DNA from: Papaver somniferum
Taxonomy: Eukaryota; Streptophyta; Magnoliopsida; Ranunculales; Papaveraceae
Reading direction: 5' to 3'
NCBI RefSeq assembly: GCF_003573695.1
Contig: NC_039362.1
Coordinates: 14,962,063-15,026,062, forward strand
DNA: 64,000 nt
Shown here piece after piece: positions 1 through 10,575 of the stretch (the stretch's first letter is position 1; each line of letters starts with the position of its first letter). The notes beneath the pieces are model-generated. The model searched no databases and had not been told where the DNA came from. It saw only the letters and a program-made list of their open reading frames with translations. The position numbers and the translations under genes are program-made.

Positions 1-1062
1 ATGGTTATGGTATTTAATGCAGGTGGTTGGGGCGGTCCACATGCGTCAGACAGATGTCTGATGTCCCTATCACATCTTCGTCAATGGAGCTAATATTCGC
101 TTGGATCTGCCTCGAGATGGGATAAAGCAGATCTATGGGTGCTCTTCAGTACTTCGCGGTGGCTCGTTCCTTCAGTGATCCCTGATCCTGAACCATTGGA
201 TCATCGTGATGGCGAACAGATGTAGGTGATAGAGGTCCCCTGGGTGTTGGGACATGGCATCATACTTTGATTCCTCACTGTTGTGTGTCTTCCACGTGTA
301 CTCCCTTTGATACGTGGTGGATGTTGAATAATGTGTATACAATTTGCCCCTTTTCTCTAAGATTGAAGTTGGTCAAAGTTTGGAGAAAAATCTCCTTCAC
401 ATTCATCTCTCCTCATTAACTTCTCCTCATCCTTGGCGCACGTTCCCACTATTGGTATTAACTTCCGCTTGATTCGTGGGACAGTTTTATCTAGTTATAA
501 ATATGAGAGAGGTTGTAAATTTAATAAATTTTATTCATCTTCATTCTATCTTCAAGTTCTTCATTCTTTCTTCAAATTCTTCTCTTTTTTTCTTTATCTC
601 TTAACTGCTGCTGATCTTGACTCTCTTGTTATAAATTCGACCCATTCTGATAATATTTTCTGAGTTGAGCCGCTGTCATTGTTATTCAATAGTCTTGATA
701 CTGTCTACATCTACTTGTCCAAACCGTCTATTATCCAGATATGGTGTTCATCATCTTGTTCCAGATTTTAATTGATATTTATCTTTCTGCTGCTGTATCT
801 GGGTTTTTGCGATGAAGAACATAATATACGAAAGTATATATACTTGACCCTGTTCTTTATCGCAAAAACTTAAGACTTCTCTGCTGGTCGTTGAAGCTTA
901 TTTTTGACGATTATGACTGAATTAGGGTTTCTCGTTTCTGATAGGCTATTCATCTCTGTTCCCCTATCGTTACTTCGGATGAACTATGAAAGTTTGCCAA
1001 ATCTAGATTTTTGATTATTTGCTTTGTATGGTCTTTGTGGTACTTTCTTGCTCCTCGTAGGT
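1..1062 (+). other. Upstream region of the plus-strand accessory gene
   Basis: No protein domain is recognisable here. From about 535 to 605 the sequence is strongly pyrimidine-rich (CT runs typical of plant 5' leaders), downstream of a TATA-like box at 496-504. The short ORFs in it look spurious. Positions 1-480 show no feature I can support; they may belong to the host gypsy element's 3' region. Confidence 0.4.
496..504 (+). promoter_or_regulatory. Candidate TATA box of the accessory gene
   Basis: TATAAATAT lies about 30 bp upstream of a CT-rich leader and about 560 bp before the ATG at 1063. Its orientation is opposite to the gypsy pol genes, so it would drive an independent antisense transcript. 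It is supported only by motif and context. Confidence 0.4.
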
Positions 1063-3891
1063 ATGTCTGATCGTCATCGGGTCCCGTACCAAACTCCGCC
1101 ATCAAGCCCCTACGAATATACACATAGAAGTCCTGATATATCTCCGCCGAAGGGTGGTCCACCTAAGTATTTCCAACCAGATCCACGAGCATAGAAAGTT
1201 TCGTCATCTTTGGGTCCAAGGGTTCCTATTATGAAAAAGGGGGATCCACCGAATAGGTCTCGGTATGAAGTTAATTGTCCCGTGGCTCATCCTTCTTCCC
1301 GACGTGTTGAGCCAAAAAATGTGCAGCACCCTTCTCCCCATCGTGTCGAACCGATGATTGTCCAACCTCTTCGATCCTTGCCTCTCAAACCTCGAAGCCT
1401 CTTGCGGGATCTAAAGCTTCACAATCTACTGCTGCGGTGAAAGAATCTTCTTCTAAAGCTACATCGTCAGTGGCGGACCCTCCTAGGAACCCACCAGTCA
1501 AAAGGAAAGGTTCGGATATAAGTCCTCCCAAGACGAAGAAGCCGCCATTGAGTAGACCAGCTAGCCCTGATACTTCCCTGGTCATACGAAGAATTTCAGT
1601 TGGGAAGAAAAAGGTTACTTTCAAGCATGTTGACCTAGAAGTATTCAAGGCAAAGCATGGCCTCGAGTTCTTTGATGTTAAGTTCTATGCACCAGACGAT
1701 GATCTTACCTATGATATGATCGTGAACTATAAGTACGACGACCTTCATTTGCTGACTATTATGGGGGCTTTCTAAGCGGGCTGATGCTTCCCTTGTATAG
1801 GTCAGGGGATTCTTTTTATTATGATGTTCTGGCCGATCGCGAAGGCTCTACTCATAATACTCATTGTCGTTCGGTAGTGCAGCTAAGTGGGAATTATCTT
1901 CGTACTTTGAAGGAGCGTTATCTTCGGAGCAAGGGTGAGACGATGATGACCTGCTATGTTCCCGATCCTGCTGAGAGGGATTTGTATACTCCTGCAAATT
2001 TTAATGTTTCTTTTGGAGATTACGTCAACAGTAGAAATCGCAAGCCATGGAGTGTTGGTCTTCGTACAATTCCTGCTTCTCATGGTGAAGTTCGTCTTTT
2101 AAATGAAGTGAGTGATTCGAAGCTTCTCTACGTTCCTGGTACCGAAGGGACTTCCCAACAGAAGCTTTTTCCCAGTCGTGAAAAGCTTAAGCGTGACCAT
2201 GATTATGAATGGCATTCCATAATTATCGAAATTATTGGTCCTTGGGCTTACGACTGGGTGCCTGGTCAACATGGATGACGTCCTGTTGCTGGCAGTCAGC
2301 CTCGTGATAGCGCTCCAACTCTCTACGGTGACTTATTCCCCTGGCGGTTGAATTTCGATGGTATGAACTTTGATTATGCTGTTGACGCTTCTGATGAAGT
2401 CGAAAGCTCTGATGTTGTCCCTCATTCGAAGGGTAATTCCGCTGCCAAGGTATGGTCCCTTATGTTTCCCCTTTTCTTTTTAGGTTCAGGTAACTCGAAG
2501 CATGGAGATAATATTCGTACTGACATGTTTAGTGTTATATTCTTAGGAAAAGAAGAAAAAGAAGATAGGCGCAGTTCAGTCTTCCAATGCCCCTATGGAG
2601 GAGACAGACATTCATGATGAGGTTACCGGCCCCGTAAATGATGAGGATCTCGAAGATTAAGAGGATGTTACCGATGATGAGGAACGAACTGAGACCTCTC
2701 CTCATAATCATGAGAAGGATGAAAATATCGATGGTGGCACCAACGAATGGGAGAAGGCCCCTGATGGAACTGTGGGGAAAGAGCTATGTCTGAGACTCCT
2801 ATGAATAATCCAGCTATTGGATCAGTGCAAGATCAGAGGAATGAGGATGCTGAACTTCATCCAACTAACCCTTATTCAGAATTTTCTTTTGGTAAAATTC
2901 ATTCTGCTGGGGGTCCGATGGATATTAACGTTGCCCTGGGACTAGCAGAGGAGTTTTCTTTGGTTTCGCCAAATGATGAATGGTATGTTCTTGGGGGCGA
3001 AGGTGAGCAGGCCGCTGGAGGCGGAGTAACTGAGACTGGTGGAGAAGAAGCAGCTGGGACCGGTGGTGAAAACGCAGCTTACCAGGATGGAAACTTAGGA
3101 GGTGAGGGAAATGAGACCCGTGCTAACGAGGAGGATGGAGCCAAGAAGAGTTCCAATGATCAAAGGGATGTGGCTGATATTGGAACTTCCGCTGGCGCAT
3201 CTTCAGAGGATTTTGATAGAGCCATGATGCAGGATGGTGATGATGCCACGCTGGATTGGTTGATGAGAAAAAAATATGATGTTTGTGCCGAACCCTTCCC
3301 CGGTGATACCTGGGGAGAAATACTCCGATGCCTTTACCCGCCAAAGGATGCAGTTGTCGTCTCCCGATGATGTTGCCGAAATTCGGGAGAAAAATTTGGG
3401 AGCTACCTCTACCAGATTACTGGAGATCCCCCTTCTTCCATCGCTGACATGATGGTTATCGCTGATGGTACCAGTATGGTTATCCCCAACAACGTGTCCT
3501 TGAAGTAAGTCATCGTTGATTCCTTCTCTTATTGCTGACATATTCCTTTATTGATAACTATTATTTGTTCGTGATCACTGCAGATAATGAGAAGTAAACA
3601 TTGCAACCATACTCTGTACCAATTCTTCAAGGCGAAGGGCCTCAAGCTGAAGACCAAGCTTCGTCACAAAGAGGAAGAGTTGAATGCCGCTGAAGGGCTT
3701 ATTGCTTCCAGGGACAAAGAGATATTGGAACTGAAGAACCGCCTGAAGGGGAAGGAGCATCTTGGAGCCGAAGAGGAGAAGTTTTGTGTTGAACTTCCCT
3801 TGGATCGTTTTGGATGGGGATAAATGGGTCGCCGATTTTTTGAGAAAGTGAAGAGTCAAGCATGCTGTCGAGACTCCTCAGTCGGGAAAAT
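1063..3891 (+). pseudogene. Antisense accessory ORF of Tat-type gypsy element, 5' part (decayed)
   Basis: A start codon at 1063 opens a Pro/Ser/Lys-rich N-terminus (MSDRHRVPYQTPPSSPYEY). Disruptions include a TAG near 1192, a frameshift near 1385, a stop near 1773, a stop at 2276 and a frameshift near 2786. A globular part spans about 1600-2350, followed by an acidic Gly/Glu-rich stretch (about 2990-3150). A charged coiled-coil begins at about 3590 (KLKTKLRHKEEELNAAEG). Two GT-AG introns are visible: 2450-2546 and 3505-3583. The coding remnant stops where a long LTR-like unit begins (about 3892), and coiled-coil coding resumes beyond it. No enzymatic motif is recognisable. I infer it is the extra ORF of a Tat element because it lies downstream of integrase on the opposite strand. 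It could instead be a host-derived gene. Confidence 0.55.
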
Positions 3892-4673
3892 TTTTAATCC
3901 TCACACAGATGCACCGCTGCAAAGGGGGTGCTTAGATTCGGGAAATCAATCTGTATGAATCCGGCCTAAACCAAGATAATGGTCGTTCCAGAGTCAATTT
4001 GGTCGCAAAGAGGGTGATGGGTTGATCTGTAGGAGGGAAGCTGAGAATTATGTAGGATCAGTGATGATCGATGATTGTGGTTGTGTTGAAAGTTTCTGCA
4101 ATATTGGTGAACTATTGAGTTCGAGGTGATTGATGAATTCTTGAGAGTAGTTACTCGAGAAATTCCGTGTGGATGATTACTGATGTTGTAATTCTTGTTA
4201 GACGTGCATTCAAGTGTTCGAATGTTGTCCTTCAATCGTGAATTCAGAGACTTATTGATATTACAAGAATGATGAACCACTGATCCTTGTAAGTGTGACG
4301 GTTTATGGAGTGAAAGAGTGGGAGATCGTGGTAAAGTCAGTTCCACGTCGTATGGAGACTTGACTGATCGTGCACCCACTACTTTGCTAACTCCTTTAAC
4401 CGTTTACATGACTGCACATTTCTCTTTGTGGATGAATCCACGTGCCGTAGACCTCCATACCAAAACCCAAAGTGATATCCCCCATTTGTGACGTGATTGA
4501 AATCTCACAAATCGTGGAGTGTGCAGGGAAGACGTGTTTTGATTAGTCAATTGTTGACTGATTAGACAATGAGTCTAAGTTTGGTGAATCAAGCATGAAT
4601 GGTGAATGCTCAGAGATTCATGGGTCAAACATGTAGTTCTCTGAAGAGATGTCAGCATGATGAATTACTGACA

Positions 4674-4868
4674 AGCGAGCGAGTATTGCTCAATTATGCG
4701 AATTACGAGAATTTGATGAGCAACTGAGCAAGTATTGCTCAATTCACCAAATTAATGATTATTGAGAATTTGATGGACAACTGAGAAAGTATTGCTCAAT
4801 TCAACAAATTATTGATGAATTGTCGAATATTGATTATATTCGGGAAATTGAGCAAGTATTGCTCAATT
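4674..4868. repeat. Repeated perfect palindrome GAGCAA-GTA-TTGCTC
   Basis: Four spaced copies of a GAGCAAGTATTGCTCAATT-type motif occur here (near 4676, 4725, 4772 and 4846). The last, at 4846-4868, is a 23-bp perfect palindrome with 10-bp arms and a GTA centre. Related versions (TGAGCAAGTGTTGCTCA, TGAGCATGTGTTGCTCA) recur in the right-hand copy near 62881 and 62930. Confidence 0.75.
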
Positions 4869-5085
4869 CAACGAATTATTTACTAGTGACGTGACCCAGC
4901 AAAACATTAATTAAAATACTAGTAGATTACCGAGTATTGTATAATTAATTTAGATTTGCTGAATCAACATAAATTTATTAGTGTTTGAAGAGTGCTCAGA
5001 ATGACGGTTTCACAGAGCGTTCATTCGAAACCCAAATTTTTGGTCAATCCTCCATCAATTGGGGAATTGCTGAAAATTGATCATG

Positions 5086-6294
5086 AATGATAGGGACCGA
5101 CCACATGGGATGAGGAACGTCCATGTGGTGCCCAGTGCCCGAGTGAGCACGCACCAGGATTTTCAGTTTGAGAGTTGGTGAAAAATCATGAATAAATGGT
5201 GGATTCACCGTTTACTGAAAATATTGCTGGGTTCAGAATTAGGTGTAAAGCTTAGGTATGAGATATGGGACTGACCAAGAGGGAATGGGTCCGGCTCCTG
5301 GCAGTCACATGACCGATTGTTGGTTGTTTGGAGGATTCTCCAGTTGGTTGGAGAGAGTTCGGGCCCGATATGAGCAATTGAGCAAATTAGGTCAGAATTG
5401 CGAAAACGTGTGGGACCGGCTTCGTGTAATCCCTAGGAACGACCTGGTCAGTCATGGAGGCATGCACGTGTGTCCATGATGTCCGTATTTCCATACTGAG
5501 AGTTTCAGTATTTTCTGACGCGCATTTGAGCAATATCATGAATTTTCAGAAGAGTTTCATCTTGGCTGAGAATTCTCGATTTTTTGGTGGAATGAGCATG
5601 TATGCTCAATTCATCAATTTTAAAAACATTAAGGTAAAATATTTTAATATTTAGAAATTTCCGTGAGAGGCTAGACGGCGTGTGACCATGTTGGCTTTTG
5701 GTTTTTCGTGATTCGAGCAATATTTGAGAAAATATGGAGAAATCACGAATTTTTGCTCAAACCCAGGAGTTTCATGAATTGAGGAAAATAATGATTATAA
5801 TAAATTAGGGATTGCAAGGTGTGGTACCGACCATGGCTAGGGCATAGCCGGCCGACCATGTTGCCCGATCCCGCACACCTTTCCCTATTTTATTATTGTT
5901 TTTCATGAATCCTTGAAGTTATGGAGAGTCCTTGAAGATATGGAGAATCCATGAGTTTTTGTTGAAACAAAGGAGTTTCGTGAGTTTAGGGAATTATAAA
6001 AAGCTAAGGATTTGTGAGGTATGGGACCGGCCACGGCTTGGGCATGGCCGACCGGCTGGGATGATCGGTCCCGCACACTCCTTATTTTTATAATATTATT
6101 TGGAGAATCCACCAAGTTATGGATAATTCACGAGTTTTGCAAAAATAAGGAAAATTGCTAAAATCAAGGAGTTTTAGTGAGTTCACGAAATAACAAAAAA
6201 ATAAGGAAAATAATGGGAGAGGCACAGACCGACCATGGCTAGGACACGGCCGGACGGTCGGCTAGTGGGCCCACCATGAGCGCCTCCCATTATT
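5086..6294. repeat. GC-rich imperfect palindromic islands in an AT-rich LTR
   Basis: Islands with the core GGGACCGRCCAYGG recur near 5091, 5268, 5412, 5816, 6022 and 6209. Several fold on themselves: ACCACATGG (5100-5108) with CCATGTGGT (5121-5129); AAGGTGTGGTACC (5816-5828) with GATCCCGCACACCTT ending near 5882; AATAATGGGAG (6209-6219) with CTCCCATTATT ending at 6294. The right-hand copy has equivalents near 63131, 63340, 63480, 63700 and 63900. Confidence 0.7.
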
Positions 6295-6473
6295 TTATTA
6301 TTATTTAATATTTTCTCTTGTTTTGTGAAGGATTCCCCATTGTTTCACATTTTTGGATGCTCATTCGTGCATCTGGTTGCTCAGTCGTGCATCATTTTCG
6401 AGTACACTTGCACCATTTTTGTGGGGATTACTTAGTGATGGTCCAGATGCCCAGTTGTTGAGTATTTATTACC

Positions 6474-6955
6474 AATTTATGAGATTCAGTGGAGAATAAT
6501 TCATGAAACTGAGTAATAAAAGTGAATAGATGTTCATTATTAATTCATAGGATCAGCTGTGGATTTGACTACAAATTCAGAATAATAAAACAAGCATTAC
6601 CATCCCATGGGATCGTGGATTCGACCATAGAATCGGAGTAATTAATATTTATCTATTACCATTTCATGAGACCAGTGGATTCGATCATGAAATTGGAGTA
6701 ATGAGATAATGCAATTGTTTATTTCCATTCTATGAGATCAAGCCGTGGATTCGATCATAGAATCAGAGCAATTGTTATTGTCATTCCATGGGATCAGGCC
6801 GTGGATTCGACCATGGAATAGGAGCAATGATTATTGCCATTCCATGGGATCAGGCCGTGTATTCGACCATGGAATAGGAGCAATGATTATTGCCATTCCA
6901 TGGGACCAGTCCGTGGATTCGACCATGGAATAGGAGCAATAATAGATTATTCTGG
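6474..6955. repeat. Tandem repeat of about 56 bp with an internal palindrome
   Basis: The units beginning near 6782, 6838 and 6894 are nearly identical and 56 bp apart. Older, diverged units lie near 6600, 6660 and 6725, with fainter ones back to 6474. Each unit carries CATTCCATGG and, about 20 bp later, CCATGGAAT, so each can fold into a hairpin. Apparent ORFs here are repeat translations. Confidence 0.8.
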
Positions 6956-7046
6956 GAATTCAGTAGTGAATGTCACGACAGAAGTAATCTATTTCAGAAA
7001 AGATATTAGCCAGTTAAAGCGTCACATCCATTATGAATGGTGCACA

Positions 7047-7292
7047 GTCAGGGAGTCACGATGTTGTTTACGACCTGAAGGCGTTAGTGTTCTCAATCTA
7101 CGGAGAACCGCCTAAATCTATGCACTCTCTCCACATAACCAGGGAACGGTGAGTGTCACCGACGTCCTCAAGGCGTCCGCCGCCCAACTATTCTTCTATG
7201 TGGAGGTGGGTCACTCTCTTGCAGTCAGGGAACAATGAGTATCACCGACATCCTGAAGGCGTTAAGTTCTCAATCTACGGAGAACCGCCAAA
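7047..7292. repeat. Imperfect duplication spaced 176 bp
   Basis: A block of about 66 bp starting GTCAGGGA and ending CTCAATCTACGGAGAACCGCC occurs at 7047-7115 and again at 7223-7292, with a partial intermediate copy near 7140-7180. Confidence 0.7.
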
Positions 7293-7386
7293 ATACGTTA
7301 TTCTGCATAGAGGGCACGATGAAATGCCAGGGATCGAACGCTCATCTAGTGGAGAATTTTCGAAAACATATTCATCATGGATTCGT

Positions 7387-8777
7387 AAAATATGAATCGT
7401 TGCATGTCTGAAAGCCGTGTCAAAAACATGCCTCATGATTTTACAGGTTTTCCCTTTGTTGAAAATCCACCATCTACACTCGTAGTGAATCGAAGAAGGC
7501 CCGCGATGATGCTTCGTCTTCTAAAGGTTTGTTTTCTGTTTCTACTCTCCCCTTCATCTCTATTTCGTCTTCTTAGCGCGCTGTCTGAGTCTCCCCGCCC
7601 TATCTTCAGCGGGTGATGTTAGAGAGTTAACATGGCTTCGAAGTGAGAGGACTCGTCAAGCTTCTCGAATTCACGAATTAGTAACGAAGATTAAGGGTGA
7701 AGCTGAGAAGTGGAATGCCCGAGCTGATGAACATAACGAACTGGCAGCACGGCATCGAGAAAGGCGGGAGCAGATAGTTAATATGCAGAATAATTTTCAC
7801 TCTGATCGTCGCCTATTTAACGGTGCTTTATTGTGGACTCGGAAAAATCCTCGTGAGGCCCATGAGAATGTTTCTCGTTTGGAAGCTAAGGTAGCATGCT
7901 TGGAAGAAGAGTTGCATCAAGCTCGATCCTCCCACGATCCTGAAGTCCAGGAATATATACAACGCCTTTTTCGGGAGAGAGATGATGCCAGAGCTGAGAC
8001 TTTTGCCCTTAGTAATGCTTTGACCGCTTCTCGGGCCGATGTTGCTCGTTTAGTGGATTCAGAGAAGGATCTTGAAGTTAATATGTACAAGCTTACTAAG
8101 GGTATAGAAGAGATAAATAGCAAAGTTGATCATCTTCGTTATTTAGACTTCATGAAACAGGTAGAGTTGGATGAGTGTCAGTTTGCTCTTACTACTCTTC
8201 AGTTGGATTAAAAGAAAATTTCAGAGGAGTATGGTTTTCTTGACGAAGCCTGGGACGATGTAGTTAATGAGTATGAGATAGCTTCGACTAGAGTCGAAGG
8301 TATACATTTATTGGGTTGTGAGTGATTATGTGACTCTAGCTTTCTAACATTTTTGTGTTTCCTTTTTCAGAGCTCGAGGGACAGCTTAACCTTGCAAATG
8401 AGAAACTTGAAAAGGCTCAATCTTCCTTAGTGTACCAGGAGGATCAGACCAAGTATTTCGAAGGGATGGCTGGATCTAGGGATGTAGCGGAATCAATCCA
8501 GGAGGTGGCCCGCTTGTCATCTTTGTTGTCGCAATCCGAGCTCAAGGCTACCATGATTACTCATAAGGCTCGTTGTCAACTGGCCCAGGATATTAACAAG
8601 ACTTTAATCAAGATCGAACAGAACCTCCTGCAGGAATATAATATTGTTAAGAGGTATCCTCGTCGTCCTATTCCTGAGCCTTTGGCTAGATCCTCGGGTC
8701 CTTCTTCGGGGGGAAGTGTTCCTTTGTCTCAGCCGAAGAATCCTGCTGATCGAACCGAGCCTTCAAAGGGGAAGTAA
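7387..8777 (+). pseudogene. Antisense accessory ORF, 3' coiled-coil part (decayed)
   Basis: From about 7480 the plus strand again has coding character. An exon ends at about 7526 (GT follows), coding resumes after an AG at about 7609 (or 7575), and a long open stretch follows to 8209. It encodes a heptad-rich, highly charged coiled coil (LEAKVACLEEELHQARS and similar), ending at a TAA in place of a sense codon. A GT-AG intron at 8300-8370 (71 bp) precedes a further coiled-coil exon to the stop at 8775-8777, with a basic/Ser/Pro-rich tail. It is the continuation of the gene interrupted at 3892. The role is unknown; a structural or filament-forming protein is a guess. Confidence 0.55.
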
Positions 8778-9285
8778 GCTTTGTTGGCAAAATCTTCTGT
8801 GTTTGTTAAAGAAAGTTGATCTTTGTTGATTACTTGGCTTTGGGCCATTTTTGTGTATCTTGTACTTTTGTTTCTTGCTTAATTTCTCGAGCTTGTATTC
8901 AACTTCTCTGGAATGGATCATCATTTATTTGGATATGTACAACTCTGCTTTACCTGCATCCTTAATTTATTTGAATTTTAGGAAACGAGTAAGTGAATAT
9001 TCAAAATTAGATAATAAAAAGTGTTTGTTGGCAGTAACGAAGGTATGCACCTTTGTTATTGACTTTGGACCTTTCACCCGCTGGCTAATCCTTGGCCAAA
9101 GAATCACCAAACAGTGGGGGTTGATGCAGCATCCCTGAATATGTGATGCGTTAAAAAATATTTACAGGCATCCATTCCGCTGAACCGCTATCTTATTGCA
9201 TATTTGGGTATCTCTTTCTGCTGGAAGCCTTCCCCATGGTCGTACACTTATAGACGCTGATAGGGGAGTCCCTAGAGATTGTATA
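8778..9285. other. 3' flank of the accessory gene
   Basis: AT-rich sequence with no gene I can support. AATAAA at 9013-9018 could serve as a poly(A) signal for the plus-strand accessory transcript. The 95-codon ORF inside it looks spurious. Confidence 0.4.
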
Positions 9286-9454
9286 CGGGAACATTATCTA
9301 TATACCCCTACTATGGAGGCCCTTGCAAAAATACCCTTATGAGCTTTACAAATACCCCTAAGCTTAATACATTACTAAAATACCCTCTTTTGTATAATGT
9401 ATATACAAAACTACTAACCACTATTCAAAATAAAATAAAATAAAAATAAATGAA

Positions 9455-9732
9455 AACACTACCTCCACTGTCCACCACCACCACTGTCCATCGCCGCCCA
9501 CCACCACCAACCACCATCGACGACTACCACCACTAACCACCACCAACCGCCACTGACGACCACCACCAACCACCACCAACCACCACCACCACCACCACCA
9601 TCGACGCGACCACCACCACCGACGCGACCACCACCACCGCCAACCACCACCACCACCACTACCCACCACCACCACCAACCACCACCACTTTCATCCACCA
9701 CCATCAATCACCACCATCAACCACCAATTCCA
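9455..9732. repeat. CCA/CCACCACC-rich low-complexity tract
   Basis: A dense (CCA)n tract with interruptions. On the minus strand it translates to Gly/Trp/Val-only ORFs, which are artefacts of the repeat. Confidence 0.9.
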
Positions 9733-9743
9733 CCACCACCATC

Positions 9744-10003
9744 TGGAGGAAACTTGCTGAAGTTTTCTCCAAATGTGGAGGCAACTTGCTGAAGTTGTCT
9801 CCAATAAATATGATGTACAGGAACAAGTTGCAAAACAAAAATGGATCCAACTTGCTGAAGTTGTCTCCAAATGCGGAGGCAACTTGCTCAAGTTGTCTTC
9901 AAAAGTGAAGGCAACTAGCATAAAGTTGTCTTCAAAAGTGAAAGCAACTAGCCCAAGTTGTCTCCAAATATGGAGGCAACTATCTCAAGTTGTATCCAAA
10001 AAA
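9744..10003. repeat. Array of hairpin repeats GGAGGCAACTT-loop-AAGTTGTCTCC
   Basis: About seven degenerate units of roughly 36 bp share GGAGGCAACTTG followed by CAAGTTGTCTCC, that is, two arms that pair with each other (one G-T pair) around a 3-5 nt loop. A further pair of units lies at 10500-10575. Arms and spacing are conserved even where flanking bases change. Confidence 0.7.
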
Positions 10004-10024
10004 TAAAAATTATACACAAATGAG

Positions 10025-10095
10025 TGAACCTAGTGTGAGTCGAACACACATTTTCTGACATTTAGTCAGTTGTGCTACCATTGCACCACAGATTC
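10025..10095 (-). tRNA. tRNA-Trp-derived pseudogene (complete cloverleaf, damaged anticodon)
   Basis: Read on the minus strand, all arms are present. Acceptor arms are GAATCTG and TAGGTTC, pairing over 7 bp with G-T pairs. The D stem is GTGC/GCAC with loop AATGGTA. The T stem is GTGTG/CACAC around the canonical loop TTCGACT. The anticodon arm is CTGA/TCAG with loop CTAAATG. From memory of the family, the D arm, the CTGACT...TCAGA context and the GGTTCA end are those of plant tRNA-Trp, whose loop is CTCCAGA. Here the CCA anticodon is lost, and most differences look like C-to-T/G-to-A decay. It lies inside the Mutator-like element and is probably not functional as a tRNA. A SINE head is the alternative, but no SINE body or poly(A) follows. 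Confidence 0.7.
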
Positions 10096-10499
10096 GTATA
10101 TACAAAAACAACATATCAAAATCAAATACCACCAAACTGCTACTTCTTCTTCTTCTTTTTGCAGACCAATCAATTCATTTATCACATACACTTCCAGCTC
10201 AATACAGATGCATTATTTTCGCCACTAACAGTTGTACTATCATCACTAGTAATCATACTCACATCTTCAATCGCAAACCCAATAAGCAGACTTACATATT
10301 CATCATACTGCAACTCTACCTGCAACATCTTCATGACCACAACCATATATACACACTTGCAACATGAGCCAACATCTTCAGACTTACATTATGCCTTCTA
10401 ATCTCCATGGCATCATCAATTCCAGTCAACATCAACACAGCACAAACAACTCCATCCATCAGCTCATCTGTAATTTTACTAGCCAGTATTCTCAGCTCC

Positions 10500-10575
10500 A
10501 TAGTTGTCTCCGTATATGGAGGTAACTGGTCAAAGTTGTATCTGTATATGGAGGCAACTTGCACAAGTTGTATTA
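10500..10575. repeat. Second patch of the hairpin repeat
   Basis: Two further units (TTGTCTCCGTATATGGAGG; GTATATGGAGGCAACTTG followed by CAAGTTGTATT) match the array at 9744-10003. Confidence 0.6.

Larger units (their letters stand above)
3892..7386 (-). mobile_element. Long solo-LTR-like unit (family shared with 62056-64000)
   Basis: The left 600 bp and several later blocks are clearly similar to 62056 onward in the same orientation (CCTCACACAGATGCACCGC at 3899 and 62063; GATGGGTTGATCTGTAGGAG further in). The unit interrupts the accessory gene. The right copy begins TGTTAAACC; here the start is TTTTAATCC. A direct repeat AAAAT (3887-3891 and 7387-7391) could be the target duplication, but the right end is then not a canonical CA, so this end is uncertain. 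The minus orientation is inferred from a minus TATA motif in the right copy. The unit is non-coding and rich in palindromes and tandem repeats. Similarity to the right copy is only about 70-75 percent by eye, so the two are separate insertions and not one LTR pair. Confidence 0.55.

Noticed and set aside
9421..9707. Gly/Trp/Val-only ORFs on the minus strand
   Set aside because: Pure artefact of the CCA repeat.
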